Source: Palleronia sp. THAF1 (GTDB taxonomy: Bacteria; Pseudomonadota; Alphaproteobacteria; Rhodobacterales; Rhodobacteraceae). Taken from it: 64,000 nt of DNA. The stretch is from the NCBI RefSeq assembly GCF_009363795.1, contig NZ_CP045420.1:3143001-3207000 (forward strand), in the 5' to 3' direction. Positions 24,320 to 33,570 of the stretch are shown here, piece by piece; the stretch's first letter is position 1; every line of letters begins with the position of its first letter. Below the pieces are notes generated by a model, which saw nothing but the letters and a program-made list of their open reading frames with translations, had not been told where the DNA came from and made no database searches. Position numbers and translations under genes: made by a program.

Positions 24320-25914
24320 CTTGGGCGCGCGCCACACTTGCGGCGCGCTGCCTTGCCGCCGGGGGTCGCGACTTGGGCGGGTTGTGGCTGCGCGCCCGCT
24401 CCGGCCCCGCGCGCGATACATTCCTTTCAGCCCTGCCGCCCCACGTCCGCATCCATCCCGATATCGGGGAAGAGGCCTTGTTCGGCGGTCTCGACTTGAC
24501 GGAAACCTTGCGCAGGGGCCGCACTGTCAGCCGTGATGGCCTGCTGGCGAACGCATCGCTGATCGTCCTGACTGGCGCCGACCGATGCCCACCCGCCTTG
24601 GCAGCGCGACTGGGGCAACACCTGGACGCAGGCGGCGCGCCCATCGTGGCTGTCGATGAAGGCGACGGTGACGACCTCCCCCCATCCGCACTGACAGAAC
24701 GACTGGGCTTGTTTGTCACGCTCGACGGGATCCCACTGTCCGATCTGGTGCCGGTGCCGAGCGTAACCGTGAACGCGTCCTCGACTGTACGCGTCTCATC
24801 CGAAGCCATTGCGGCCATCACTGTTGCCGCCGCGACGCTGGGAATCGGATCCCTTCGCCCACCCCGGTTTGCGCTCGCCGCGGCCCGCGCGATGGCACGG
24901 CTCGGTGATCGCTCGACTCCGTCCGATGATGACCTGCGCGACGCCGTCTCATTAACCTTGGCACACCGTGCCGCGCCCGCGCCGGAGGACGCCCCCGAAC
25001 CCGAACCGCCGCCCGATGCGCCGCAGCCGCAAGACGCGGACCCAGCGGATGGCGGCGGCACGAAGGGGGATCGAATGGTCGACGCCGCTCGGGCCGCGTT
25101 GCCGCCGGGCTTGCTGACGGCTTTGGCCGCCGGTCGTGCCCAAGATGCCTCCGGCACCGGGGCCGGGGCGCAGAAAACGAACGGCACACGCGGGCGACCG
25201 CGGCCCGCGCGACCCGGCGCGCCGTCGCGGGGGCGGATCGACACCGTCGCCACCCTGCGCGCAGCGGCCCCATGGCAGACGATCCGCCGCGCGGCGCACC
25301 CCGACGATTCAAGACCCGTCCTGATCCAGCCCTCCGACATTCGGCTTCGTCGGTTCCAGCAACAGACCGAGCGCCTGGTGATCTTCGTGCTTGACGCGTC
25401 CGGCTCTGCTGCGATGGCGCGATTGGCCGAAGCAAAGGGCGCGATAGAGCTTCTGCTGTCTGATGCCTACGCCGCCCGCGACCACGTCGCCGTCGTGGGA
25501 TTTCGAGGCAACGGCGCACAGTGCCTGCTCGCCCCCACCGGCTCGCTGACCCGCGCCAAACGCGCCTTGGCCGGTTTGCCGGGCGGTGGCGGCACACCGT
25601 TGGCGGCAGGGCTGCAGATGGGAGTGACTTTTGCGACACAGGCCCGACGCGGCGCCAGATCCCCGAGCTTGGTTCTGATGACGGATGGGCGGGCGAACAT
25701 CGCTACCGATGGCCTGCCAGATCGTACAAGGGCCATGTCCGAGGCGCAGGACGCTTGCCGCCTGATCGCCGCGGCCAGTCTGCCGCTGCTATGCGTCGAC
25801 ACCGGAACGCGCCCGAACCGCGCGCTACGGGAACTGGCCGATATTGCGCATGCCCGCTACCTTGCCCTTCCTCGGGCCGGGGCGGGCGCTCTTGCGTCCG
25901 CAGTCCTGCAATGA
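24316..25914 (+). CDS. bchD: BchD, magnesium chelatase subunit D
   Basis: The platform subunit of magnesium chelatase: an inactive AAA+-like N-terminal domain, an acidic proline-rich linker and a C-terminal integrin I (von Willebrand A) domain. Here the linker is the Pro/Asp/Glu-rich stretch at about residues 218-250. The metal-ion-dependent adhesion site appears as FVLDASGSAAMARL (DxSxS) near residue 355. The N-terminal domain lacks a Walker A lysine, as expected for BchD. At 532 residues it is slightly shorter than Rhodobacter BchD (about 560). ATGA overlaps couple it to bchI and bchO. Confidence 0.95.
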   Translation: MTWARATLAARCLAAGGRDLGGLWLRARSGPARDTFLSALPPHVRIHPDIGEEALFGGLDLTETLRRGRTVSRDGLLANASLIVLTGADRCPPALAARLGQHLDAGGAPIVAVDEGDGDDLPPSALTERLGLFVTLDGIPLSDLVPVPSVTVNASSTVRVSSEAIAAITVAAATLGIGSLRPPRFALAAARAMARLGDRSTPSDDDLRDAVSLTLAHRAAPAPEDAPEPEPPPDAPQPQDADPADGGGTKGDRMVDAARAALPPGLLTALAAGRAQDASGTGAGAQKTNGTRGRPRPARPGAPSRGRIDTVATLRAAAPWQTIRRAAHPDDSRPVLIQPSDIRLRRFQQQTERLVIFVLDASGSAAMARLAEAKGAIELLLSDAYAARDHVAVVGFRGNGAQCLLAPTGSLTRAKRALAGLPGGGGTPLAAGLQMGVTFATQARRGARSPSLVLMTDGRANIATDGLPDRTRAMSEAQDACRLIAAASLPLLCVDTGTRPNRALRELADIAHARYLALPRAGAGALASAVLQ

Positions 25915-26771
25915 CGCCGACCCTGCCGGCAGACTGGCCGAACCGACACGTCTCGCGCTTCGTCGACAGTCGTCCGCATCGCTGGCACGTACAGGTGATG
26001 GGGGACGGACCGGTCATTCTGCTTCTGCACGGCACGGGCGCGTCTGTGCATTCCTGGCGTGACATCATGCCGAATCTGGCGCGGGATCACACTGTGGTTG
26101 CCGTCGATCTGCCCGGTCACGGTTTCACCCGGCTTGGCTCGAGGCGCAGGTCTTCGCTTGCGGCGATGGCGCAGGATGTATGGCAGCTGTGCGATACGAT
26201 GGACGTGCTGCCGAAGGCCATCATCGGCCATTCTGCAGGCGCGGCGATCGCGTTGGACATGATCCGGGGTCGAGATAGCGCCATCCAGGTTGTAGGCTTG
26301 AACGCTGCTCTGGGTTCCTTCGATGGACCTGCAGCCTGGGCCTTCCCGGCTCTCGCCAAAGCCCTGGCCGCTGCCCCCTTCGTGCCACGTATTCTGTCTT
26401 CGATGGCAAGTGGGCAAAGCGGGGTCGCTCGGATGTTGTCGGCAACCGGATCGCGGATCGACCCGGCGGGCGAAGCGCAATATCGCTACCTTGTCGGTAT
26501 GCCGGACCATGTGGATGGTGCGCTAGAGATGATGGCGCAGTGGTCGACGGACGGTTTGCGTCATGCCCTTGCAGACCTGTCGGCACCGGTGACGCTACTA
26601 TACGGTGAAGGCGATCAAACTGTACCGCCATCCGTATCGAAGCAGGCCGCGCGCCAGCTTCCGAACGCATCATCTCGCAGTCTCGGATCGCTGGGCCACC
26701 TCGCCCACGAAGAAGCGCCGGATGCCGTTGCGCAGGCGTTACGGGTTGCACTTGCTGAGTCAACTTACTGA
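25911..26771 (+). CDS. bchO: BchO, alpha/beta hydrolase of the magnesium chelatase operon
   Basis: A 286-residue alpha/beta hydrolase always found downstream of bchID in purple bacteria; its reaction is still undefined, and a role assisting magnesium chelatase is assumed. The oxyanion-hole HGTGASVHSW (about residue 42), the nucleophile elbow GHSAGAA (about residue 104) and a terminal GSLGHLAHEE histidine are visible, so the triad could be functional. It starts inside the end of bchD (ATGA). Its last seven bases overlap the end of the convergent flgI, so the photosynthesis and flagellar operons run into each other with no terminator that I can see. Confidence 0.93.
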   Translation: MTPTLPADWPNRHVSRFVDSRPHRWHVQVMGDGPVILLLHGTGASVHSWRDIMPNLARDHTVVAVDLPGHGFTRLGSRRRSSLAAMAQDVWQLCDTMDVLPKAIIGHSAGAAIALDMIRGRDSAIQVVGLNAALGSFDGPAAWAFPALAKALAAAPFVPRILSSMASGQSGVARMLSATGSRIDPAGEAQYRYLVGMPDHVDGALEMMAQWSTDGLRHALADLSAPVTLLYGEGDQTVPPSVSKQAARQLPNASSRSLGSLGHLAHEEAPDAVAQALRVALAESTY

Positions 26772-27868
26772 ACGATGAAATCCGCATGAAGCGCCCCAGC
26801 GGCTTTGATACTTTTCAGGATGTCGATCATATCGCGCGGCGCGACGCCGAGCGCATTCAGTCCTGCGACTACATCCGACAGGGATGTGCCACTGGGAACC
26901 TCTGCCAAGCCGATTCCCGGCTCTTGCTCGATCCCGACCTGCGTGCGGGGGACGATCACGGTCTCTCCGGGTGCGAAGGGGTTGGGCTGCACCGCGATCG
27001 GCGCCTCTTCGACCCGCAGCGTCAGTCCACCCTGACTAACCGCAACCCGGCTGATCCTTACGTCTTCGCCCATGACGATCGTTCCAGAACGCTGATCCAC
27101 CACAACGCGCGCACGTCGCTCAGGCTCGACAGTGATGTTCTCGATCTGCTGAAGCGCGTGTGCCGGCGAGGGCGCTCTGGTTGCGCCGATGTCGACCAAT
27201 ACCGTTCCTGCGTCCAGCATCACGGCGGCGCTGCGCTTGAGGGACCCGTTGATTGCCTGCTCGATCCGGCCCGCAGTTGTGAAATCAGGGGTGCGGAGCG
27301 CCAGGCGGATGGACGACAGCTTGGTAAAGTCAAAGTCGATCTCGCGTTCGACACGGGCGCCGGCAGGGATCGTACCCGACGTTGGAACGCCTTGCGTAAT
27401 TGCCGCCGCCTCTCCAGCGGCCGTCGCTCCACCGGCGATGACAGTGCCCTGCGATACAGCATAGATCTGACCATCCGCTGCATTCAGGGGGGTCATTATC
27501 AGCGTGCCACCCAGAAGTGATTGTGCGTCGCCGATGGCGGAAACGGTCACATCGATCCGGCTGCCTGTTCGCGCGAAAGGCGGTAAATCGGCGGTAACTA
27601 GAACGGCGGCCACATTCTTTGGCCGGAACTGCTCGCCACTGACGTTGACGCCCAGTCGTTCCAGAATCGTCGACATGATTTCCTCGGTGAACGGAGCATT
27701 CCGCAAGCCATCGCCCGTACCGTTCAAGCCGACGACAAGGCCGTATCCGACCAGATCGTTGCCGCGCACGCCGTCGAACTCGACCAGATCTTTGATCCGC
27801 ACAGGTGCAGCCTGCGCCGATAGGCCAACCAAAGCGATCAGCCCCGCAAGAAGAATGCGCGCGATCAA
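26765..27868 (-). CDS. flgI: FlgI, flagellar P-ring protein
   Basis: The periplasmic protein that polymerises into the P ring around the flagellar rod in the peptidoglycan layer. The 367-residue precursor has a clear signal peptide (MIARILLAGLIALVGLSAQA) followed by the family start VRIKDLVEFDGVRGNDLVGY and the conserved GLVVGLNGTGDGLRNAPFT segment, to the C-terminal ALGVAPRDMIDILKSIKAAG. Full length for the family. It overlaps flgL by four bases and is the last gene of the motB-flgE-flgK-flgL-flgI run. The partner L-ring gene flgH is not in this window. Confidence 0.96.
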   Translation of the reverse strand: MIARILLAGLIALVGLSAQAAPVRIKDLVEFDGVRGNDLVGYGLVVGLNGTGDGLRNAPFTEEIMSTILERLGVNVSGEQFRPKNVAAVLVTADLPPFARTGSRIDVTVSAIGDAQSLLGGTLIMTPLNAADGQIYAVSQGTVIAGGATAAGEAAAITQGVPTSGTIPAGARVEREIDFDFTKLSSIRLALRTPDFTTAGRIEQAINGSLKRSAAVMLDAGTVLVDIGATRAPSPAHALQQIENITVEPERRARVVVDQRSGTIVMGEDVRISRVAVSQGGLTLRVEEAPIAVQPNPFAPGETVIVPRTQVGIEQEPGIGLAEVPSGTSLSDVVAGLNALGVAPRDMIDILKSIKAAGALHADFIVQ

Positions 27869-28863
27869 AGGAAATTAACCAGATTGAGACCGGAGAGTCG
27901 CGCCGTCAGGGTGTAGAGTGTTTCCAGCTGGGTCTGCGTCTCTTGCAGTCGCGTTGCCGTGGCGTAGGGATCGACCGCTAAGGTGTCGAGACGCGCGGTC
28001 TCGTAGGCGGCGCGTGCACCGGCTGATCGACTGGCCGCAATCTCAATCCTGGCTTCGGTGGCACCGACGCGGGATTGAACTTCAATCAAGCCTCTTTTTG
28101 AATTGATCACCTGATCCAGTGACGCATCCACGGCAAGCTGCTTGGCAGCGCCGGAAAGTGCCGTATCGGGAAGGACGGCAAGTGTGGCAAGCGTCTTGAG
28201 CGTATCCCTGATCGCGGTGTCGTCGGCGCGAAGGGTCGGCGCGGCACGATCCTGCGGGCCGATGCGGATCGGTTGGCTATCAGTTGTGCTCCCCAAGTAG
28301 TCGTTGGCCTCAAAGGCGCCGCCGGGGGCGAAATATGCGTCGATTGCGGCGGTCAGATCGCTGGGCGTGGCTACGCCCGACACGGCGGCGGCTATGTCGG
28401 CAAGAATAGCGTCGGCACCCCGTGTCGCGGGACCGTTCAGAGCAGTTCCACAAAAGAGACTGCGGCCCGCGCTTTGCATGTTCAAGTCCCCGATAACCCC
28501 CGCGAAGGCGTTGCGCGCTTGCTCTGCTACGATCTGATGCTGGGTCGGGTTCTGGGCTTGCGCGAGCGCGATGACACCATCTTGCACATGGAGCAGTCGA
28601 TCCTGCATTGAAGACAGTGCTGTCTGCGTTGACCGAGCCGTCAAGCTCGCCTCGGCGCGGGCTGTGCCATAGGCATTCAATTCGTCGATCTGACGGGTCA
28701 GCGCGGTCAATGCGCGTGTGTCGCCGCGAGTTGCTGCGCCAACGTCCTGCGTCAGCCCGGTCGTCAGCTCCATCGACAGCTTTGTCAGGTCTGACTGGAT
28801 ACGGGTTTGTGCGTGACGTGCGACCATGCTTTGCGCAAGCGTTCCAAGGGGGATGGCGGGCAT
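27865..28863 (-). CDS. flgL: FlgL-type hook-filament junction protein
   Basis: A 332-residue flagellin-family protein with the helical N-terminal domain (LGTLAQSMVARHAQTRIQSD) and the matching C-terminal helix (LQETQTQLETLYTLTARLSG, then LNLVNFL). These form the coiled-coil shell that joins hook to filament. Length and position immediately after flgK identify it as FlgL (HAP3) rather than a flagellin. It begins one base after the flgK stop and its own stop overlaps the flgI start, so it is translationally coupled on both sides. Sequence divergence from enterobacterial FlgL is high, as usual in Rhodobacterales. Confidence 0.9.
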   Translation of the reverse strand: MPAIPLGTLAQSMVARHAQTRIQSDLTKLSMELTTGLTQDVGAATRGDTRALTALTRQIDELNAYGTARAEASLTARSTQTALSSMQDRLLHVQDGVIALAQAQNPTQHQIVAEQARNAFAGVIGDLNMQSAGRSLFCGTALNGPATRGADAILADIAAAVSGVATPSDLTAAIDAYFAPGGAFEANDYLGSTTDSQPIRIGPQDRAAPTLRADDTAIRDTLKTLATLAVLPDTALSGAAKQLAVDASLDQVINSKRGLIEVQSRVGATEARIEIAASRSAGARAAYETARLDTLAVDPYATATRLQETQTQLETLYTLTARLSGLNLVNFL

Positions 28864-28864
28864 A

Positions 28865-30307
28865 TCAAATCTCCAGCAGGCGCTGGATCATTGATCCGGC
28901 GACTTCGATAACGCGGGCATTGGCGGCGTAGGACTGTTCGACCAACAGAAGCTGACGCATTTCGTCATCGACATTGACCCCTTCGGCTTGTTCGGATTGC
29001 AGCATGGTGTCGTGTCGGCCGGCCGCTTCCGTCAGTCCAATTTCAGCTTGAAAGGCCGCACCAGTCACGGCGGCCAGCATCGAGTCAATCATTCCGCCTG
29101 CGTTCAGCGATGCAGAGGTCAGGGACGCATCCGATGGTATAGTGCGGGCGTCGAGCGCATCGGCCAAGCGGTTCAACAGGCTGGCATCACCGCTGTTTCC
29201 GGGCGCTGAAGCCCCCAATCCGTCGCGCAGCCGATAGAGGCTGCCGCCCTGACCGGGATCGATTGCTGAGTTCACTGTAAGTCGCTGGGCAAGACCGGCA
29301 GCGGGTGTGGCGCCGAGCGCAAGGCCGTCGTCTGTCAACAGGCCGGGCGCTCCAGAGGTGGTGGTCGTGTCGATTGGGTCGGCTTGCAAGCGCTCGATCA
29401 GGTTGCGTGCAACCGAGTCGATCTGAGCTTGGACATTGGGGAGCGTCTCATCCCGAAGTGTGAAGAATTCAGCCATCTTGCCTCCCGAAATCGGGTTGCC
29501 CGATCTAGCTGTGTCGACGGGCAGGCCATTGATCTTTAGCCCGGACAGCGGTCCACCGTTCACCATTGCGGGCGACATTCCGTTTGTGGCCGTGAAGGTG
29601 AATTCGGCCGGCCTGGTATCCAAGATCACCTTTCCGCTTTGAGTGATCAAAGAAACGCTTCCGTTGTCCCGGGGGATTTCCCGAATCGGTATCAGATCGG
29701 CAATCCTGTCGATCGCGACACGACGTTGGTCCAGCAGGGCATTGATGTCCTGATCACTCCGGGTTCCGGCAGAGATGCGGATATTGAGATCGTGAACTTT
29801 CTCCAGTGTGGTGTTCAGAGTTTCGACTCCGGTCGCGATGGCGCTGTCTGCCGCACGCCGTTCGCTTTGCACAGCTTCACCGATTGCGTTGATGTGGCCA
29901 ACCAGATCGCCGAGTGCGGCTTGCAGATTGCCCAGTCGCACATCGGAATCCGGGCGCGACTGCGCTTCGATCAGCCGTGCCGATAGCGCGGCGAAACGGC
30001 CTGTGAGGGAAAAGCTGTCGTCGGCGGAGCCAACAGTGCGTGAGATTGAAGCCATTGCCGATTGCCGCGCTTGCGCACCGCCCATCGCTGCCTCTGATAT
30101 GCGGCGATCGGTAACGAGAGACAACGTCTCGCGTCGACTGATCGTCGTGATCTGCACCCCGCCGATCTGACCGGAGGTGCGCACGATCTGTCGCGCGCCG
30201 TAACCTGGCGTCAATGCGTTGGCCACGTTGTTCGATATGACCTGAGCGGCCCGTCCTGCGACGCCAAGCCCGGAGGAGGCAGAGTACAGTGCAGCTGTGA
30301 TCGACAT
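28865..30307 (-). CDS. flgK: FlgK, flagellar hook-associated protein 1
   Basis: HAP1, the first junction protein between hook and filament. The 480-residue sequence has the flagellar rod/hook N-terminal motif SSGLGVAGRAAQVISNNVANALTPGYGARQ and the C-terminal motif VNVDDEMRQLLLVEQSYAANARVIE. The central part contains the FlgK-typical NTTLEKVHDLNIRISAGTRS region. The length is at the short end of the family (E. coli 547), as is common in alphaproteobacteria. It lies between flgE (13-base gap) and flgL (one-base gap). Confidence 0.94.
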   Translation of the reverse strand: MSITAALYSASSGLGVAGRAAQVISNNVANALTPGYGARQIVRTSGQIGGVQITTISRRETLSLVTDRRISEAAMGGAQARQSAMASISRTVGSADDSFSLTGRFAALSARLIEAQSRPDSDVRLGNLQAALGDLVGHINAIGEAVQSERRAADSAIATGVETLNTTLEKVHDLNIRISAGTRSDQDINALLDQRRVAIDRIADLIPIREIPRDNGSVSLITQSGKVILDTRPAEFTFTATNGMSPAMVNGGPLSGLKINGLPVDTARSGNPISGGKMAEFFTLRDETLPNVQAQIDSVARNLIERLQADPIDTTTTSGAPGLLTDDGLALGATPAAGLAQRLTVNSAIDPGQGGSLYRLRDGLGASAPGNSGDASLLNRLADALDARTIPSDASLTSASLNAGGMIDSMLAAVTGAAFQAEIGLTEAAGRHDTMLQSEQAEGVNVDDEMRQLLLVEQSYAANARVIEVAGSMIQRLLEI

Positions 30308-30320
30308 GGTTCAGATCGCC

Positions 30321-31613
30321 CTATCGCTTGAGGTTGGTGGTTTCCTGCAGCATCTCGTCGACGGTCTGAATGATCTTCGCGTTCGACGAATAAGCGCGCT
30401 GCGTCTGGATCAGCTGTGTTAGCTCTTGGGCTACATCGACCGAACTTGCCTCGCGCGCAAAGCCCAACGTCTCACCGACCGGGCCTTGGCCCGCGTCCCA
30501 CAGAAAGATGCTGCCGGACTCAAGGCTTATGCCAAAGCTCTGACCGTCTCCTGGAACCAGTCCGTTGGGATTGGCCACGTCGATGACCGGCACTTGGTAG
30601 ATCGGACGGGTAAAGCCCGAATCGTAGATGGCTTGAATAATTCCTCCTTCATCGATCTCTACTCCTTGCAAGATACCCACCGGAGAGCCGTTCTTCGAAA
30701 GGAGAGAGGGCGAGAAGCCGGAATCCAACTGGGTAATTCCACCGGCTTCTCCCAAGCGGCCGATATCAATGTCGATCATGCCGCCTGATCCCGTGGTAAG
30801 CGGGATTATGCCATAGCTGGGGACGTAAACACCGCCTGACACTGTCGTAACAGAAGCGAGTGTGCCGCCCCCGGTGGGTGAATCGCTAAATTCCATGGTG
30901 TATTCCCCGATCACCGCACCGCCGGAATCGCTGTCGGTGATCTGGACCGTCCACTCATTGTCGGTCCCCGTCGGCGTAAACTCGAAATTCAAGATATGTG
31001 TCTGGCCTTGATTGCCGAAGTACTCCAACGCGATGTCGTGTGGGCCGCCCAAGGAGGTGGGATCGGAATCCACTGAGGGAAGGTTCAGTTGAACCGACAT
31101 CTGATCGGTCGGGTTCGCCGCGAACTGATTGTGGAAGATGTTGATCGGCACCAATCCATCTACCGCATCCCGTGGAAAGCTGGGAAAGCTACCGTCCAAT
31201 GACGCGGGCCAACCGAGTAGCGCATTGCCTGCACTGTCTACGAGATGCCCGGCCGCGTTGGGGCGGAAGGAGCCGGTGGTCGCCAAGGCGGTCTTGAACG
31301 GATCCCCGGAGATGGCGCTTGTATAGTTGGCTACGGGCAAGAAGCCGCGGCCATTGATAGCAATATCCGTCGCGTTGCTAGAAGCTTGGATCTGGCCGCG
31401 TTCATCCACCATCCGCAAGGTCGAGCTGCTGACACCGCCGGCGGTAAAACGCGAGGCATTCCCCGAATTGGTCACCAGCGCATTGAAGTCCGTGAACGAG
31501 CGCTTGTATCCGAACGTGGACGAGTTCGCGATATTGTCCGAGATGCTGGCGAGTCGTTGTGCATTGGCATTCAGACCGCTGACGCCAGCCGCGAGAGAAG
31601 ACGAGATCGACAT
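30321..31613 (-). CDS. flgE: FlgE, flagellar hook protein
   Basis: The structural subunit of the flagellar hook. The N-terminal motif is LAAGVSGLNANAQRLASISD followed by NIANSSTFGYKR; the C-terminal motif is QELTQLIQTQRAYSSNAKII followed by QTVDEML. Between them lie the variable D1/D2 domains. 430 residues, normal for a hook protein. The start MSISSSLAAG was chosen over an in-frame codon 39 bases upstream because all hook proteins begin at this motif. A CtrA-like half-site pair lies about 55 bases upstream. Confidence 0.95.
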   Translation of the reverse strand: MSISSSLAAGVSGLNANAQRLASISDNIANSSTFGYKRSFTDFNALVTNSGNASRFTAGGVSSSTLRMVDERGQIQASSNATDIAINGRGFLPVANYTSAISGDPFKTALATTGSFRPNAAGHLVDSAGNALLGWPASLDGSFPSFPRDAVDGLVPINIFHNQFAANPTDQMSVQLNLPSVDSDPTSLGGPHDIALEYFGNQGQTHILNFEFTPTGTDNEWTVQITDSDSGGAVIGEYTMEFSDSPTGGGTLASVTTVSGGVYVPSYGIIPLTTGSGGMIDIDIGRLGEAGGITQLDSGFSPSLLSKNGSPVGILQGVEIDEGGIIQAIYDSGFTRPIYQVPVIDVANPNGLVPGDGQSFGISLESGSIFLWDAGQGPVGETLGFAREASSVDVAQELTQLIQTQRAYSSNAKIIQTVDEMLQETTNLKR

Positions 31614-31668
31614 GGATAGGGTCCTTTCGGGAAAACCTGTTCTTCGACTCACTGCTATCGCACGCGTC

Positions 31669-31683
31669 TTAATGTTGCCCTAA
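31669..31683 (-). promoter_or_regulatory. Possible CtrA-binding site upstream of flgE
   Basis: On the minus strand TTAG-N7-TTAA, one mismatch from the CtrA consensus TTAA-N7-TTAA, 55 bases before the flgE start and overlapping the end of motB. CtrA controls flagellar genes in Rhodobacterales. A single degenerate copy of so short a motif is weak evidence. Confidence 0.3.
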
Positions 31684-32447
31684 CGCCGACCGCTTTCCCG
31701 CAAGAGAACGAGCTCGATCCGGTTGTTGCGGATGTCTTGGGGATCGGGATGCAGGGGGTCGTTGTCGGCGAAGCCGGTCATTCGTGCGATCCGGGGTTCT
31801 CCGGTGAAGCCGCTGGCGAGCAGGCTGCGCACGGCCTCTGCGCGTCCGGTCGAAACGGGCCACACCGTTTGGGTCTTCAGCACGACCGCGTCGGAACCGA
31901 CGTGCCCGTAGACGGCGACATCGTTCAGCGTGAGGCGGAAGATATCGTCGACCACGGCCACAAGCTCTCGCATCAAGGGGGTTGGCCGCGTGCCGTCGAA
32001 CAGCGGTTTGCCGGGCAAGGCAAAAATATCGACGACAAGCCCCTCATCGGAGACATGCGTGTCGATATGGGACAGCAGGTCGTCGGCGACGCTGCTTTCG
32101 CCCGAATCGGCATCCAGCTTCGTTTCGATGCTGTCGAAGACTTCGCCGTCGGCAGCCTCTGGAATGGAAGAACCGGACAAGTCTTCGGCAACAAGACTTA
32201 TGCCGCCAAGCATGCCCGCCCCACCGCCGGAATCGCGCGCGACGGGGATTTCGGGGCTGAAGTAGTCCGCCAAACCTTTGCGTTGATCTTCGGTCGTCGC
32301 GTTCAGCAGCCACATCATCAGGAAGAATGCCATCATCGCCGTCACGAAGTCGGCATACGCGACCTTCCATGCGCCGCCGTGGTGGCCGCCACCGGCGACC
32401 ACCTTCTTGCGCTTGATAATGATCGGCGCGTTGCTGCCCTTAGCCAT
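31680..32447 (-). CDS. motB: MotB, flagellar motor stator protein
   Basis: The 255-residue protein has the stator layout: a basic cytoplasmic tail, then one membrane helix (ADFVTAMMAFFLMMWLLNAT) holding the proton-carrying Asp33. Next come the plug region with QRKGLADYFSPE and an OmpA/MotB peptidoglycan-binding domain (about residues 150-250) ending GFADNDPLHPDPQDIRNNRI. MotB anchors the MotA/MotB ion channel to the cell wall. The ATG of MAKGSNAPII at 32447 is preferred; an ATG five codons earlier is possible. No motA lies beside it in the window. It heads the run towards flgE. Confidence 0.93.
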   Translation of the reverse strand: MAKGSNAPIIIKRKKVVAGGGHHGGAWKVAYADFVTAMMAFFLMMWLLNATTEDQRKGLADYFSPEIPVARDSGGGAGMLGGISLVAEDLSGSSIPEAADGEVFDSIETKLDADSGESSVADDLLSHIDTHVSDEGLVVDIFALPGKPLFDGTRPTPLMRELVAVVDDIFRLTLNDVAVYGHVGSDAVVLKTQTVWPVSTGRAEAVRSLLASGFTGEPRIARMTGFADNDPLHPDPQDIRNNRIELVLLRESGRR

Positions 32448-32565
32448 CTTGTTCCCCTTCACGTCCCCGCACCCTGTTTACACGGTGTCGGTGAAGGGCA
32501 GGCTAATGGATAAAAAGCCGTGCGCTTTCTGGCGCGTGCCCTATGTCCGGCGACGGAGGTGACGA

Positions 32566-33273
32566 ATGGGCAAGCGGAACGATCTGGAAATTTACGACGA
32601 TGTTGCGGCGCAGTGGTGGTCTGACGACATACGCTGGGTGCGGGTGCTGAAGAATATGGTGCCGGGGCGGTTGAAGTGGTTCGACCGGCACATTCTGTGG
32701 GACGGCAAGGACGTGCTGGACCTGGGCTGTGCGGGTGGGTTCATGGCCGAGGCTTTGGCCGGTCGTGGCGCGCACGTTACCGGAATAGATCCCGCGGAAA
32801 AAGCGATCGAAACCGCGCGCGCCCATGCCGAGCAGGACGGTCTGTCGATCCGCTATGATGTCGGTGTGGGTGAGACGATGGACTACCCTGACGCCAGTTT
32901 CGACGCGGTTGTCTGCGTCGACGTGCTGGAGCATGTGCAAGACTTGCAGCAGGTCCTGGACAACGTCGCGCGCGTGCTGCGTCCGGGTGGACGGTTCCTG
33001 TTCGACACGATCAACCGCAATCCGATCGCGCGTCTGGCGGCGATCACGATGGCAGAGGATGTGTTCCGCATGTTGCCGAAGGGCACACATGATCCGCATA
33101 TGTTCATCACTCAGGATGAGCTGCGCAGCGGTTTGGACAAGGCGGGGCTTGTGCCGCGCGACTTCACGGGGCTCGGGCCGACGGGGCTGAACAAGCGGGG
33201 CGATCCGACCTTCGGGCCGATCCCGATCCAGACGGTGATCTACATGGGTTACGCCGAAAAGCCGGAGGCTTAG
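32566..33273 (+). CDS. UbiG-like class I SAM-dependent methyltransferase
   Basis: The 235-residue methyltransferase has motif I VLDLGCAGGFMAEAL (about residue 50), an acidic motif II TGIDPAEKAIE, the VDVLEHV post-motif and a PKGTHDPHMF stretch close to the UbiG signature PKGTHDWxxF. A second, more canonical UbiG is encoded at 40203-40934, so this copy is a paralogue. It could methylate a ubiquinone precursor, a different quinone or an unrelated substrate. It is divergent from motB and its stop overlaps a small minus-strand gene. Automated pipelines would probably call it UbiG as well; I leave the symbol empty. Confidence 0.8.
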   Translation: MGKRNDLEIYDDVAAQWWSDDIRWVRVLKNMVPGRLKWFDRHILWDGKDVLDLGCAGGFMAEALAGRGAHVTGIDPAEKAIETARAHAEQDGLSIRYDVGVGETMDYPDASFDAVVCVDVLEHVQDLQQVLDNVARVLRPGGRFLFDTINRNPIARLAAITMAEDVFRMLPKGTHDPHMFITQDELRSGLDKAGLVPRDFTGLGPTGLNKRGDPTFGPIPIQTVIYMGYAEKPEA

Positions 33274-33416
33274 GCGCGGACGCCCAGTTCGCGGGCAAAG
33301 AGCGTCTGGATCTCGGCTTGGGTGACGCGGGGCGCGGCGGCACGCGTTTCCCAAGTTGTCTTTGCTACGACGTCGCGTGTGCGCTGCGTGAACAAGGCTG
33401 AGATAATGTCGGCCAT
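33270..33416 (-). CDS. Small hypothetical protein, 48 residues
   Basis: The minus strand encodes MADIISALFTQRTRDVVAKT and a further 28 residues ending RELGVRA. The ATG is preceded at a good distance by GGAG (CCGGAGACCGAA), which shadow frames usually lack, and composition is that of a short helical, mildly basic soluble protein. The final bases overlap the UbiG-like stop. I do not recognise the family. It might be a small regulatory or structural protein. Confidence 0.5.
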   Translation of the reverse strand: MADIISALFTQRTRDVVAKTTWETRAAAPRVTQAEIQTLFARELGVRA

Positions 33417-33521
33417 TTCGGTCTCCGGTCTGTTTGCGCCCCCACGCCTTCTCAGTCACGTGAGGCCGCCGCACCGAGTTTCACGCCGTGGCGCTTTTTC
33501 GACATCTTTCTTCCAGAAATG

Positions 33522-33550
33522 AAAAAGCCCGCCATATCAGGCGGGCTTTT
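33522..33550. terminator. Rho-independent terminator downstream of infB
   Basis: AAAAGCCCGCC, six-base loop ATATCA, GGCGGGCTTTT. A strong GC stem flanked by A and T runs, effective for infB on the minus strand and able to work in the other direction. Confidence 0.9.
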
Positions 33551-33570
33551 CCGTGTTCATGCTGGTCGGA

